A DNA stretch of 64,000 nucleotides from Pelagimonas varians (GTDB lineage Bacteria > Pseudomonadota > Alphaproteobacteria > Rhodobacterales > Rhodobacteraceae): assembly GCF_003208435.1 (NCBI RefSeq), contig NZ_QKMF01000002.1, positions 62,001 to 126,000 of the forward strand, read 5' to 3'. The position numbers were made by a program, and so were the translations under genes. The notes beneath the pieces are model-generated. The model searched no databases. It worked only from the letters and a program-made list of their open reading frames with translations, and was not told the origin of the DNA. This document shows, in pieces, positions 36,786-45,934 of the stretch. Position 1 is the stretch's first letter. Every line of letters begins with the position of its first letter.

Positions 36786-36834
36786 CGCTTGACGAAAGTT
36801 AGGATCTGTTGACATATTGCCATTGAACCGAAAC

Positions 36835-36869
36835 GCGCCCGCAGGAAACTGTCGGGCGCTTTTGCTTTT
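36835..36869 (+). terminator. Rho-independent terminator of early operon
   Basis: GCGCCCG pairs with CGGGCGC around an 11-nt loop, followed by TTTTGCTTTT. It lies 50 bp after the stop at 36785 and just ahead of the next gene start. Confidence 0.75.
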
Positions 36870-36882
36870 CTGGGGGCGCGCA

Positions 36883-37584
36883 ATGAATGATTTCGCTCTT
36901 GGCTTGACGGTGGACCATAGCGATGTGTCGCGCGGGCTGTCCGACATTGAGCGCAAGCAGTTGCCTATGGCGACGGTTTGGGGGCTCAACGATACCGCAG
37001 CGGATATGTTGGATCATGTTCAAAACCGCATGGAGGTCGTCTTTGACCGGCCAACACGGTTTACCAAAAACGCCTTTATGGTTTGGCGGGCGAACAAGAA
37101 AACCATGGAAGCGCGGGTGCAGGAGCGGCCATCGGTTGGGTCAAAGCACTTTCTGAAAGTCCAAGAGGATGGCGGCGCGCGCCCGCAAACCGGAATGGAG
37201 CGGATGCTTGGGGCCACGCTGCCCTATGAAGGCTTAGTGTCGGCATTGGTTCCCGCTGCGGGTGCAAAGCTGAATGCATATGGCAATTGGTCGCCGGCGC
37301 AACGCAAGCAGGCGCTGTCTGCAGCCAGTGGTGCAGCGCAAGCCGCAAAGTCGAGGGCTCGCTATTTTGTTCCGGACAAACGGTCGAACCTGTCGTCCGG
37401 TATCTGGAAGCGAACCGGTAAAGGGAAGCGAGAGAAGCTGACCAAGGTCGCGCATTTTCTGGACGCCGCGCCAAGCTATACCAAGCGACTTGGGTTCTTT
37501 GATGGGGCGCAAGAGGTCTTCAACGAAAAGTTTCCGGCTCGTTTCTTTGCTGCCTTCGATCGAGCGATGGCCAGCCGAAAATAA
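36883..37584 (+). CDS. prophage structural protein, minor tail Z-like (tentative)
   Basis: 233 aa, basic. KQLPMATVWGLNDTAADML and VFDRPTRFTKNAFMV match the early part of minor tail protein Z-type proteins (GPZ). It lies upstream of the terminase rather than among head-tail genes, and between two terminators, so it may be a single-gene unit. The family call is tentative. Confidence 0.5.
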   Translation: MNDFALGLTVDHSDVSRGLSDIERKQLPMATVWGLNDTAADMLDHVQNRMEVVFDRPTRFTKNAFMVWRANKKTMEARVQERPSVGSKHFLKVQEDGGARPQTGMERMLGATLPYEGLVSALVPAAGAKLNAYGNWSPAQRKQALSAASGAAQAAKSRARYFVPDKRSNLSSGIWKRTGKGKREKLTKVAHFLDAAPSYTKRLGFFDGAQEVFNEKFPARFFAAFDRAMASRK

Positions 37585-37611
37585 CCCCACGGGTCCTTCC
37601 TAAGCTCTGAT

Positions 37612-37655
37612 CGCACGCGGGTAATTCGCACCCCGTTTCGTGCGTGTTTGTTTTG
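37612..37655 (+). terminator. probable terminator
   Basis: CGCACG pairs with CGTGCG, with an inner GGGT/ACCC pairing, followed by TGTTTGTTTTGG. It lies 28 bp after the stop of the tail Z-like gene and 58 bp ahead of terS. Confidence 0.55.
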
Positions 37656-37712
37656 GTTTTCAAGTGCTTGGGTTGGGGTTCTTGTTGTTGTTATATGAAA
37701 GGAATTTGAGGG

Positions 37713-38360
37713 ATGTCTGATCTAATCACTCTTGATGGTGGAGAGGTGCTGGATCTGTCTGACTACCCTTTGCCTGAGGGTGAGGATGATATTGTTTTCA
37801 ATGTCGAGTTGATGGCGAAAGCGATGGACGTGTCGACTGTCACGATCGGCAAATGGATCGACCAAGGCATGCCGGTCCAAAAGCGGGGCGGAAACGGTCA
37901 ATCCTATGAGCTGAGATTTGGCCACTGCTTTGCCTGGCGACGATGGAAAGAGGGGCGGGATCATGCGGCGCGGCGCACACTAGAACATCGGGCCGAACAA
38001 AAGGCGATGCTGTTTTTAGGGGAAGAGGAAACGCCTGAGAGCGCGCGCATGTCGCCCAAGGAAATTCGCGAATGGTCCGAGGCGGAGCTGATCCGCAACA
38101 AAGCGGCGCAGCAGCGCGGCGAGCTGGTCCGCACTGCACATGTGCAAGAGATGCTGGATCACCTGCTGGTGTCGTTGCGCAATGTTATCACCAGCGCGCC
38201 GGACTTTTTGGAACAAGAGTTCAGCCTGTCACCGCTGCAAGTGGTCAAGGCCGAAAGCTATTTCGACGGGATGCTGATCGAAATGCGCAAGCAGATTTCG
38301 GATGGTGGTTTTCAGCCGGCTGCGGTTGTGCCGCTCGCGCGCGAAGCTGACGCGGGCTGA
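37713..38360 (+). CDS. terminase small subunit (DUF1441/Nu1 type)
   Basis: 215 aa. N-terminal HTH that recognises the cos or pac region (VELMAKAMDVSTVTIGKWID) and a helical oligomerisation part (ELIRNKAAQQRGELVRTAHV). It begins the packaging module and ends two bases... close to the terL start (TGACATG), so translation is coupled. Assigned DUF1441 by its HTH and position. Confidence 0.8.
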   Translation: MSDLITLDGGEVLDLSDYPLPEGEDDIVFNVELMAKAMDVSTVTIGKWIDQGMPVQKRGGNGQSYELRFGHCFAWRRWKEGRDHAARRTLEHRAEQKAMLFLGEEETPESARMSPKEIREWSEAELIRNKAAQQRGELVRTAHVQEMLDHLLVSLRNVITSAPDFLEQEFSLSPLQVVKAESYFDGMLIEMRKQISDGGFQPAAVVPLAREADAG

Positions 38361-38361
38361 C

Positions 38362-40512
38362 ATGCTTGAGATTAGTGATCGGGCATTGGGGCAGATTTCA
38401 GATCTGCCGCCATTGCCGCCATTTGCGCGGGCGCATGAATTGCTGGCGGATGCATTGCCGCTGTTGGATGCGCCGAGCAGGATCTCTGTCACTGAATCGG
38501 CCAGGCGCAATATCCGGCTTGAAACCCGTGGGGTCTGGCAAAACTTTGATCCCGATGTGACGCCCTACATGGTTGAGCCGTCCAATACGGTTCTGTCACG
38601 GCTTTACAAAGGGGGCGCATTTGTCGGGCCCGCGCAGTCGGGAAAAACAATGGCGCTGATCACCACAGCCTTGCGGCCTGTGGTTTGCGATCCGTCGCCG
38701 GTGCTGATCATTCATATGGACCGGCCTAGCCGTGATCGATGGGTGGAAGAGTCTTTGAACCCGGTGATCCAAAACAGCCCGGAAATTGCCGATCGTCTAG
38801 GCCGTGCCCGTGAGGATAGCACATTCAGCCGCAAGCGGTTTCGGGGCATGCGCCTCAACCTTGGCTATCCAACGCCGCAATGGCTGTCATCAGCCAAATA
38901 CAAATTGGTCTGCCTGACTGATTTTGACCACTTCCCGCCTGAACTCGGGGTTCGCAAGGATGCGCCAGAAGGGTCGGCGTTTACAATGGCCCTGCAGCGG
39001 ATCAAATCCTACCTGTCACGCGGGTTTGTTCTGGCAGAAAGCACCCCGGCGTGGCCGGTGGTAGAGGGTGAGCAAAGCAACTATGAACCGGGCCCGCACG
39101 AGATGCCGCTGGTCAAATATGGGATTGTGCCGCTCTACAATCGCGGCACCCGTGGGCGCTGGTATTGGGAGTGTCGTGACTGTGGCGAGCTGTTCCAACC
39201 GGTTTTGGAGCAGCTACATTTCAATGCAGAGCTGTCGCCGCGTGATGCGGGCGAGAGCGCAGAAATGGAATGCCCGTTCTGCCATTGCCTGATCGGGTCG
39301 CAGCACAAGAATGAATTGAACCGTGCGGCGCTTCTTGGTCGGGGCGGTTGGTTGCATGAAACCGACAGCGGCGACGAATTGGTGCCGCTTGGCGATAGCA
39401 AAGTACGCGGCACGGAAATTGCCAGTTGGGCGTTGAACGGTGCGGCGGCAACTTTTGCCAATTGGTCGGATTTGGTTTCGCGGAAGTTGGAAGCCGAGCG
39501 CGAAATGGAAAAGCTGGGCGATGATCTTGATCTGGCGCGGTTTTATTACACCGATATCGGAGTGCCCTATAAGCGCGCCGCGAATGTGAACGAAGGGGAT
39601 CTAAGCCTGAGTTTTCTACGCGACAATCTGCAGGACGCAGAAAAGGGGGTTGCCCCTGATTGGGCGCGGTTTGTTGTGATCTCGGTGGATGTGCAAGGCA
39701 CTTATTTCCCTGTTCAGATTACGGCCTTTGGCGAGGAAGGTCAGGCGCAGGTTGTCGACCGGTTTGATCTAACTGTGCCACCTGCGGATGCGCCAAACAT
39801 GGGGCAGGGTGAAGAGGCCCGCAAGTTGGATCCGGCGCGTTACTTTGAAGATTGGAAGGTGCTTGAGCCGTTGGCTGCTCGGGTGATTTCGGTTGCTGGC
39901 GCGGATCATGGGCTATCGCCGGTGCGGGTGGTTGTCGATTTCCAGGGTCGCCCTGGGGTCAGCGACAATGCGGAGAAGTTTTTGCGCGGGCGGCGACGGG
40001 CCCAAGAGGGAAAAGTCTGGCGCGTGTCGCGCGGGCAGGGCGGTTGGAAAACGCCGTTCCGGATCAGACATGACTTCCCCGATCGGGGTCATGGCGGAAA
40101 GCAGGCGCGCGGCATCAAGTTGCTAACGATTGCAACCGATCGGTTGAAAGACACGTTTGCGGCCAGCTTGAAAAAGGCAACCGGCGGTTCTGGTGCGTTT
40201 TTTCTGCCAAGTTGGATGCGCAAGGATGAAGATATGCTGGGCGAGTATGTCGCCGAAGAACGGCTGTCGGATGGCTGGGCCAAAAAGCCGGGCGAGATCC
40301 GCAACGAAGGCATTGATCTTTCAGTCATGGCGCGGGCCGGGGCGGAAGACAAAGGGTTGTTGAAGATCGATTGGTCATCACCGCCCAAATGGGCGCTTGG
40401 CGGCATCGGCAATGAGAACGCTGTTGTCCTGGCTGAGAACGCGAAACCGCGCCGGGCTGAGCAGGAGGCTCGCCGGGCCCCCACGCAAATCAATTATCTG
40501 AAAAGAGGGTGA
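38362..40512 (+). CDS. terL: terminase large subunit (GpA family)
   Basis: 716 aa from the ATG at 38362, one base after the terS stop. ATPase domain: Walker A GPAQSGKT (about residue 92), DFDHFP as Walker B-like. Zinc-finger Cys pairs WECRDCGELF and ECPFCHC are typical of GpA (lambda gpA) terminases. The C-terminal half has the nuclease (VVISVDVQGTYFPVQIT). Motor that packages DNA into proheads. Confidence 0.93.
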   Translation: MLEISDRALGQISDLPPLPPFARAHELLADALPLLDAPSRISVTESARRNIRLETRGVWQNFDPDVTPYMVEPSNTVLSRLYKGGAFVGPAQSGKTMALITTALRPVVCDPSPVLIIHMDRPSRDRWVEESLNPVIQNSPEIADRLGRAREDSTFSRKRFRGMRLNLGYPTPQWLSSAKYKLVCLTDFDHFPPELGVRKDAPEGSAFTMALQRIKSYLSRGFVLAESTPAWPVVEGEQSNYEPGPHEMPLVKYGIVPLYNRGTRGRWYWECRDCGELFQPVLEQLHFNAELSPRDAGESAEMECPFCHCLIGSQHKNELNRAALLGRGGWLHETDSGDELVPLGDSKVRGTEIASWALNGAAATFANWSDLVSRKLEAEREMEKLGDDLDLARFYYTDIGVPYKRAANVNEGDLSLSFLRDNLQDAEKGVAPDWARFVVISVDVQGTYFPVQITAFGEEGQAQVVDRFDLTVPPADAPNMGQGEEARKLDPARYFEDWKVLEPLAARVISVAGADHGLSPVRVVVDFQGRPGVSDNAEKFLRGRRRAQEGKVWRVSRGQGGWKTPFRIRHDFPDRGHGGKQARGIKLLTIATDRLKDTFAASLKKATGGSGAFFLPSWMRKDEDMLGEYVAEERLSDGWAKKPGEIRNEGIDLSVMARAGAEDKGLLKIDWSSPPKWALGGIGNENAVVLAENAKPRRAEQEARRAPTQINYLKRG

Positions 40513-40514
40513 GC

Positions 40515-40715
40515 ATGTCTTACACGCAAGCGCAGGTCGATCATGCAAAGGCTATGTACGCAAAAGGCGCGCTGAGCCTCGAATTGAACGGCGAGAAAGT
40601 GACCTTTGTCAGCGGTGCAGAGTTTCGCCGCCGTATTCGCGAAATGGAAGCGGGTGTAAGCGGCACCGGCCAGGGCATGACGATCACCTTTCCCAAAACC
40701 GGGCGGGGTTTGTAA
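40515..40715 (+). CDS. head-tail connector gpW-like
   Basis: 66 aa. SYTQAQVDHAKAMYAKGAL followed by FRRRIREMEAG follows the gpW pattern (two helices around a beta hairpin). The ATG at 40515 has GAGGGTGAG just upstream. It abuts the portal gene. Confidence 0.75.
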   Translation: MSYTQAQVDHAKAMYAKGALSLELNGEKVTFVSGAEFRRRIREMEAGVSGTGQGMTITFPKTGRGL

Positions 40716-42179
40716 ATGAGCTGGCTTGATCGGGCAATTTTGTCGCTTAGCCCCGAGCGCGGTTTGGCGCGCGTTCGTGCGCGGACCAAAGCCCAAGCGT
40801 TGATGAATTACGATGCGGCCAGCAAGGGGCGCAGAACCCATGGTTGGAAAGCGCCGGGATCGTCTGCCGATTCAGCGGCGCAAGGGAGCCGCAGTCAATT
40901 GCGCAACCTGAGCCGCGACATGGAACGCAACCGCGCGCTGGCCGTGCGTGGCCGCGATGTGGTCACGGGCAACGTGGTTGGAACCGGCATCCTGCCTTCG
41001 GTGCGGATGAAAAATGAGGCCAATGCCGACAAGGCGATGAAGGTGGTGCGCCAGCATTTGTTGACGCCGGATATCGATGCCTACGGGGTTAGCGCGCTGC
41101 CAGCTTTGCAAGCGCAGGTGATGAATGCGGTGTTCACAGATGGCGAGGTGTTGGTCCGCCGCCGGATCCGCAACCTACAGTATGAACCCGATTTTCTTTT
41201 GCCTTTTCAGGTGCAGCTTATGGAGGTTGATCACCTCGATGAAGGGATCACCAGCCACGGCAAAAACGAAGTTGTAGAGGGCATCGAATACGGGCCAACG
41301 GGCCGCGCGGTTGCCTATCACTTGTTTGATCGTCATCCCGGCGACATTGCGCGTTTTGGGCGTAGCAGCCTGAAAAGCACCCGCGTTCCAGCGGGCCAGA
41401 TCCTGCACATCCGCCGGGTCGATCGACCAGGGCAGCAGCGCGGGGTGCCATGGCTTGCGCCGGTTATGATGACCTTGGGCGAATTGAGCGATTACCAGGA
41501 GGCGCAAATCCTCAAGCAGCGGATCGCCGCTTTGCTGGCGTTCTTTGTTGAGGCCAGCGACACCGGTGGAACTTATGACGGGCAAAAGATGTCAGAGTTG
41601 CAACCAGGCGCAATCGTTGGGTTGGAAGAGGGGCAGAAGATCACAGCCTCGGATCCGCCTGTTGTCGGCGGCTATCAGGAATTTATGAACCAAGGCATCC
41701 GGTCTGTCGCGATGGGTTTGGGGATCAGCTACGAGTCCTTCGGCGATCTCAAGGGGGTCAATTTCAGCTCGGGTAAAATGGGCCGGATGGAGATGGACCG
41801 GTTTGTTGATGTCTGGCAACGGCAGCTGATCATCGGCCAGTTTTGTCACGGTATCGGGCGTTGGATGAAAGAGGTTTGGCCGCTGGCGCGCGAGGTGCGT
41901 AAGCTGCCGCCGGTTCCTGAGGATTTTGAGTGGACCGCGCCAAAGCGCCCGATGATCGATCCGTCCAAGGAAATCAAAGCCGCAGTCGAAGAGATCAATG
42001 CAGGGCTGACCAGCCTGCAACGCAAGCAGCGTGAGATGGGGCAAGACCCTGACGTGATTGCCCGTGAACGCGAAGAAGACGCCGCCCGGTCACAGCCAAA
42101 ACAAAAGCCGGATGCGCCGGCGTCTGATGGCCAGACCGAAACCGACCCGAAACAGGAGAGCCAAGATGGACGGGACTGA
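40716..42179 (+). CDS. portal protein (lambda gpB family)
   Basis: 487 aa; begins directly after the gpW stop. DAASKGRRTHGW, NRALAVRGRDVVTGNVVGTG, LLPFQVQLMEVDHLDEG and GKMGRMEMDRFVDVWQ are blocks of lambda-type portals (Phage_portal_2). It forms the 12-subunit ring through which DNA enters; its end overlaps the next gene by 14 bp. Confidence 0.92.
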   Translation: MSWLDRAILSLSPERGLARVRARTKAQALMNYDAASKGRRTHGWKAPGSSADSAAQGSRSQLRNLSRDMERNRALAVRGRDVVTGNVVGTGILPSVRMKNEANADKAMKVVRQHLLTPDIDAYGVSALPALQAQVMNAVFTDGEVLVRRRIRNLQYEPDFLLPFQVQLMEVDHLDEGITSHGKNEVVEGIEYGPTGRAVAYHLFDRHPGDIARFGRSSLKSTRVPAGQILHIRRVDRPGQQRGVPWLAPVMMTLGELSDYQEAQILKQRIAALLAFFVEASDTGGTYDGQKMSELQPGAIVGLEEGQKITASDPPVVGGYQEFMNQGIRSVAMGLGISYESFGDLKGVNFSSGKMGRMEMDRFVDVWQRQLIIGQFCHGIGRWMKEVWPLAREVRKLPPVPEDFEWTAPKRPMIDPSKEIKAAVEEINAGLTSLQRKQREMGQDPDVIAREREEDAARSQPKQKPDAPASDGQTETDPKQESQDGRD

Positions 42180-44193
42180 TCTGATTACAAATGGCGAAAT
42201 CATCCTTGAAGGGGATGTTTTGTGTAACGAATGGTGCGGCTGGATGGAGACCGGATGCTTCTCGGCGCAGATGGTGCGCGAGGCGTTGGCGCAGTTTTCG
42301 GGCGCGGCAACGGTTCGGCTGAATTCGGGTGGCGGTGACCCCTTTGAGGGGGAGGCGATCCGCGTGGCACTGGCGGGCCATCCCGGCGGTGTGACTGTTG
42401 TTGTTGGCGGTGTCGCTGCCAGCGCGGCGTCATTGTTGCTTATGGGGGCGTCCCGGATCGAGATTTCCGAAGGGTCGTTTATCATGATCCATGACCCAAG
42501 CAGTGGTTCCTTTGGCCGTGCCGGGGATCATCGGCGCGAAGGCGAAAGACTGGATCTGTTGGCCGCGACTTATGCCAGCGTCTATGCGGCGCGATCGGGT
42601 GCGAGCCCCGAAGATGTTTCGCAAATGATGGCGGATGAAACCTGGTTTGGTGGCCCTGCGGCTGTCGAGGCGGGTTTTGCCGATGCCGTATCAGGGCAAT
42701 CCCAAGAGCTTTCGGCATCGCTTTCCCTGGTGGCTGCGCAGGCAATGCACAACTCGACAGGCCAAAGGCTGCAGATGTGCAGCAATCACTTTTCCCCAGA
42801 GGGCACTGCGCCTTCTTCAATCAAGACCGCTGGTGGCGGTCGACCTCAGGCCCAAATGGCCGCAACTCAGGAGCTTGAAATGCCCGCAGAAGAAAACACG
42901 GTAATTGCACCGGCCAACCCGACGTCGCCCAATGCTGGCGCGCCAGAGGTGACGCTGCAAACAACAATGGCCGCGCCAGACACCTCGGCGGCTGAGCTGC
43001 GCGGCGCAGAAGGTGAACGCGCACGTCAACGCTCGATCCGCGATATGGCGCAGCCGTTTATGGCATCTGGTCAACTGACATCGATGCAGGTTGATGCGCT
43101 GATTGATGAAGGCACACCAGCTGAACATGCGGGCAACCGGATGATGGCCGTGATGTCTGCTGCCGAAACCCCTGTGGTTCCGACATCGGGCGGCGCGCGG
43201 ATCAACCGTGATGAAACCGAGACCCGCCGCGAGGGATTGGTGCAGGCCATGATGCGCAACTATGAAGGCCCGGGCGCGCAGTTTCGCGGCATGCGCCTGA
43301 GCGGTCTGGCGATGGAATTGGCGGGTGGCAGCGGGTATGACCGCAATGCGCTGGTTGCGCAGGGCATGCGGTCAACGTCGATGATGGGCGGCGCGCATGG
43401 TGTGAGCGATTTTGCCTATATCACCACCGAAGTTATGAACCGGTCTTTGATCGGCGAATATGACCGCCGTGGTGCAAATTGGAATGTTGTCACCGGCGCA
43501 CCGATGTCGGCCAGCGACTTCCGCGAATTGCATGCGGTTCGCTTTGGTGGCGACTTCCAGCTCAAAAGCGTCAAGGAAGACGGCGAGTACCAAGAAGCGA
43601 CGTTGAATGACGAAGCCGAAGGTTTGAAGGTCGAGCGCCGTGGCCGGACGATCCACCTGACCTTTGAGGCGGTGATCAACGACGACATGAGCGCCTTCAA
43701 CCGTATCCCGCGCGAATTTGCGATGGCAGCGCGCGTCATGGAAGCGTCGATGGTTTGGAACCTGATCCGGGCCAATGCTGTATTGAAGTCGGACAAAAAG
43801 GCCCTGTTCCATGCCGATCACGGCAACTTGGCGGCCCCAGGCGGTGCGATCTCGATCGCGAGTGTTGCGGCGGGCCGCAATCGCATGTGGGCGCAAAAGG
43901 CCTTTGGCTCTGCGAAAGATGGCGAGGATTTCTTGCAGATCACACCGGATCTTTTGATTGTGCCCCCGGCGTTGGAAATGGCGGCGTTGCAATTCACAGC
44001 TGGGATCACCCCAACCAAGACATCGGACGCCAACCCCTACAAGGGCACTCTGACACCGGTGGTTGTTCCAAACTTGAGCGCGGGCGCTGCGAGTGGGTCG
44101 GATAGCTCTTGGTATCTGGGGTCTTCGGATCTTCCCCCGATTTCGGTGGCCTATCTGGAAGGCTATGAGGCCCCAACGGTGCAAACGATCTAA
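42166..44193 (+). CDS. prohead protease / major capsid protein fusion, C-terminus truncated by a stop
   Basis: 675 aa. Residues 1-230 are a ClpP-like (S14/S49) prohead protease with VVGGVAASAASLLLMGA for the Ser and FIMIHDPSSG for the His. Then a Pro/Ala-rich scaffold-like linker, and from about 330 a capsid fold (FAYITTEVMNRSLIGEYDR, IPREFAMAARVMEASMVW). Protease, scaffold and capsid are thus one polypeptide, as in some alphaproteobacterial phages. The TAA at 44191-44193 is followed in the same frame by 30 codons that look like the normal end of the protein. Confidence 0.9.
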   Translation: MDGTDLITNGEIILEGDVLCNEWCGWMETGCFSAQMVREALAQFSGAATVRLNSGGGDPFEGEAIRVALAGHPGGVTVVVGGVAASAASLLLMGASRIEISEGSFIMIHDPSSGSFGRAGDHRREGERLDLLAATYASVYAARSGASPEDVSQMMADETWFGGPAAVEAGFADAVSGQSQELSASLSLVAAQAMHNSTGQRLQMCSNHFSPEGTAPSSIKTAGGGRPQAQMAATQELEMPAEENTVIAPANPTSPNAGAPEVTLQTTMAAPDTSAAELRGAEGERARQRSIRDMAQPFMASGQLTSMQVDALIDEGTPAEHAGNRMMAVMSAAETPVVPTSGGARINRDETETRREGLVQAMMRNYEGPGAQFRGMRLSGLAMELAGGSGYDRNALVAQGMRSTSMMGGAHGVSDFAYITTEVMNRSLIGEYDRRGANWNVVTGAPMSASDFRELHAVRFGGDFQLKSVKEDGEYQEATLNDEAEGLKVERRGRTIHLTFEAVINDDMSAFNRIPREFAMAARVMEASMVWNLIRANAVLKSDKKALFHADHGNLAAPGGAISIASVAAGRNRMWAQKAFGSAKDGEDFLQITPDLLIVPPALEMAALQFTAGITPTKTSDANPYKGTLTPVVVPNLSAGAASGSDSSWYLGSSDLPPISVAYLEGYEAPTVQTI

Positions 44194-44286
44194 GGCATGA
44201 ACCCGGACCGTGTGACCATGAACGCCCGCCACATCTTTGGTGCGGCGGCGTCCGACTTCCGTGGGATCGACAAGAACCCCGGCTAA
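44194..44286 (+). pseudogene. in-frame 3' remnant of the capsid gene after a premature TAA
   Basis: GMNPDRVTMNARHIFGAAAS followed by DFRGIDKNPG and a TAA at 44284-44286 continues the capsid frame without a shift. HIFGAxxxDFRGxxKNPG is the usual C-terminal ending of such capsids. A change of one base (for example GAA to TAA) would have caused the stop. Confidence 0.7.
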
Positions 44287-44308
44287 ATCATCCAATAGAT
44301 GATGTGAC

Positions 44309-44336
44309 AAAGGGCGGCCCATGGGTCGCCTTTTGT
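44309..44336 (+). terminator. hairpin terminator/attenuator after capsid
   Basis: AAAGGGCGGCCC pairs with GGGTCGCCTTTT over 12 bp with a tiny loop, ending in TTTT. It lies 22 bp after the ancestral capsid stop at 44286 and would lower, rather than abolish, transcription of tail genes. Confidence 0.7.
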
Positions 44337-44368
44337 CGTTGTTGAAACCTGTCAGCAGGAGTTCTGAC

Positions 44369-44701
44369 ATGAAAAACTATATTCAAGCGGGTGCAAACCT
44401 GACTGTTCTGGCCGCTGCGGCGGTGGCTTCGGGTGGCGGTGTGCTGACCGGCAGTATCTTTGGTGTTGCCCAAGGGGCGGCAGAAATCGGTGACGAAATT
44501 GTGGTGTCGCGCTTTGGTGTTTTTGAATTGCCAAAGCTGGAAGCGCAGGCATGGACCGCTGGGGTCAAGGTCTATTGGGATGATGGCAACTCGCGTTGCA
44601 CTACGGCGGCCAGTGGCAACACGCTGATTGGTGCGGCTGTTGAGATTGCCGCGAACCCGTCGCCCACCGGCAAGGTGTTGCTCGACGGCGCGATCCGCTG
44701 A
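44369..44701 (+). CDS. DUF2190 family capsid-associated protein
   Basis: 110 aa from the ATG at 44369 (CAGGAGT upstream). MKNYIQAGANLTVLAAAAVA, GVAQGAAEIGDEIVV and GNTLIGAAVEIAANPSPTGK are clear DUF2190 (RecA/RadA-like) blocks. It is likely a head decoration or stabilising protein, in the place of lambda gpD. Confidence 0.82.
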   Translation: MKNYIQAGANLTVLAAAAVASGGGVLTGSIFGVAQGAAEIGDEIVVSRFGVFELPKLEAQAWTAGVKVYWDDGNSRCTTAASGNTLIGAAVEIAANPSPTGKVLLDGAIR

Positions 44702-44705
44702 TCTG

Positions 44706-45035
44706 ATGTCATCACTGTTTGATGGGATGGCCGGAATGCTGGGGGATGTGTTTGGTGATCGCGTTGATCTCGAACCGTCATCCGGTCCGGCCACCTTTGT
44801 CCAAGGCATTTTCCGGCGCGAACCGATTGAGGTCGATGGCGACGATGGTGCCCCGGTTTTGATTTTATCTCCGACTTTGCAAGTCACACGAGATCAAACG
44901 GTGCGCTTGGAACGCGGTTGCGAGGTGTTGCCATCGGTTGCACCTGGCGAGCGGTTTCGCGTCGTGAACGGTCAGCCAACACGCTCGCCGGCTTCAGACG
45001 CCTTTGTCATCTATGAGTTGGAGTTGGTGGAATGA
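44706..45035 (+). CDS. head-tail joining protein, gpFII-like
   Basis: 109 aa. The position between DUF2190 protein and the tail completion gene, and PATFVQGIFRREPIEVDGDD with strand-rich C-terminus (FRVVNGQPTRSPASDAFVIY), fit lambda FII-type (Phage_attach) adaptors. The ATG at 44706 is just after the upstream stop. Confidence 0.65.
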   Translation: MSSLFDGMAGMLGDVFGDRVDLEPSSGPATFVQGIFRREPIEVDGDDGAPVLILSPTLQVTRDQTVRLERGCEVLPSVAPGERFRVVNGQPTRSPASDAFVIYELELVE

Positions 45036-45448
45036 CGGATTGGCGAAAGGGCGCGCGCGCCGCTGTTCGGACGTCTTTGCAGGAAAGCGCGCGATTTTCC
45101 GAGTTCAAGCGCCTGAATATCTGGACCAAGTCAATCAACGCAGAAGATTTGCCATCGATCGGATGCGGTATTCCCCGCGAAACCAGTGGCCGCGATAGCC
45201 ATGACAGCACTGCGCGGATGATGACTCTCGCGGTTGTTGTCAAACGTGTTGGCGGTGATCTGGAAGATTTGGCTGATGATGATGCTGCGGAGATCGAGGG
45301 TTTGGTGATGGCCGCGCTCGATGGTGAAGGCGAACTGCCGGAGCTGACGGAAACCACCTATTCCGAAGACAATGCCGGCCAAAGCTCTGTCAGCACTCTT
45401 GCGCTGATGTTCAACGTAACGACCTGGCCAGCGGATCCGCTGGACTGA
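45032..45448 (+). CDS. tail completion protein, gpU-like
   Basis: 138 aa; ATGA overlap upstream. MTDWRKGARAAVRTSLQES and SSVSTLALMFNVTTWPADPL fit tail-terminator type proteins that cap the tail tube. Assigned from order (FII, U, V). Confidence 0.55.
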   Translation: MTDWRKGARAAVRTSLQESARFSEFKRLNIWTKSINAEDLPSIGCGIPRETSGRDSHDSTARMMTLAVVVKRVGGDLEDLADDDAAEIEGLVMAALDGEGELPELTETTYSEDNAGQSSVSTLALMFNVTTWPADPLD

Positions 45449-45497
45449 TTAACCGAGCTGCATCGCGGCTCATCCTTTCAAAAAATGGAGACTTGCC

Positions 45498-45923
45498 ATG
45501 TCAAGTAGTGGAGCAATCCGCGGCTACGGCTCGACGGTGGAAATTGGTGTTGGAGCAACGCCAACCTGGACCGAGATCGTGGGTGTCGAATCCTTTGATT
45601 TTCCGGATCAAACGCCGCCGGATGAAGACGCAACCCATCTGGGAAGCCCAAATGACACCGAAGAGACGATTCCGGGCATGAAGCCGGTCGCGGCCTGGGG
45701 TGTCGATGCGCATTATGTTCCAGGCGGTCCTGTTGATTTGCTGTTGATCGGTTTGGCCGACACGAATGAGATTGTGCAATTGCGTCTGACGCCAGCCGGA
45801 TCAGGGGCGACGGCATCTGTATTTGGCGGCTATGTCAAATCCTGGTTGCCCAAAGGCATCAACCCGAAATCGAAAATGCTGGCAGCATTGTCCATGTCCA
45901 TCATGGCCAAGATCACAGAGTAA
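45498..45923 (+). CDS. phage tail tube protein (gpV-like)
   Basis: 141 aa. AIRGYGSTVEIGVGATPTWT, EDATHLGSPNDTEETIPGMK and VFGGYVKSWLPKGI are the blocks seen in major tail proteins of alphaproteobacterial siphophages. It forms the tube. A spacing of 49 bp from the previous gene suggests a stronger, independent ribosome site (GGAG upstream). Confidence 0.8.
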   Translation: MSSSGAIRGYGSTVEIGVGATPTWTEIVGVESFDFPDQTPPDEDATHLGSPNDTEETIPGMKPVAAWGVDAHYVPGGPVDLLLIGLADTNEIVQLRLTPAGSGATASVFGGYVKSWLPKGINPKSKMLAALSMSIMAKITE

Positions 45924-45934
45924 GGCGGCAAAGC

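Noticed and set aside
43372-44370. A 332-aa minus-strand frame in the capsid gene
   Set aside because: Antisense shadow rich in His and Arg; no ribosome site; the capsid is certain.
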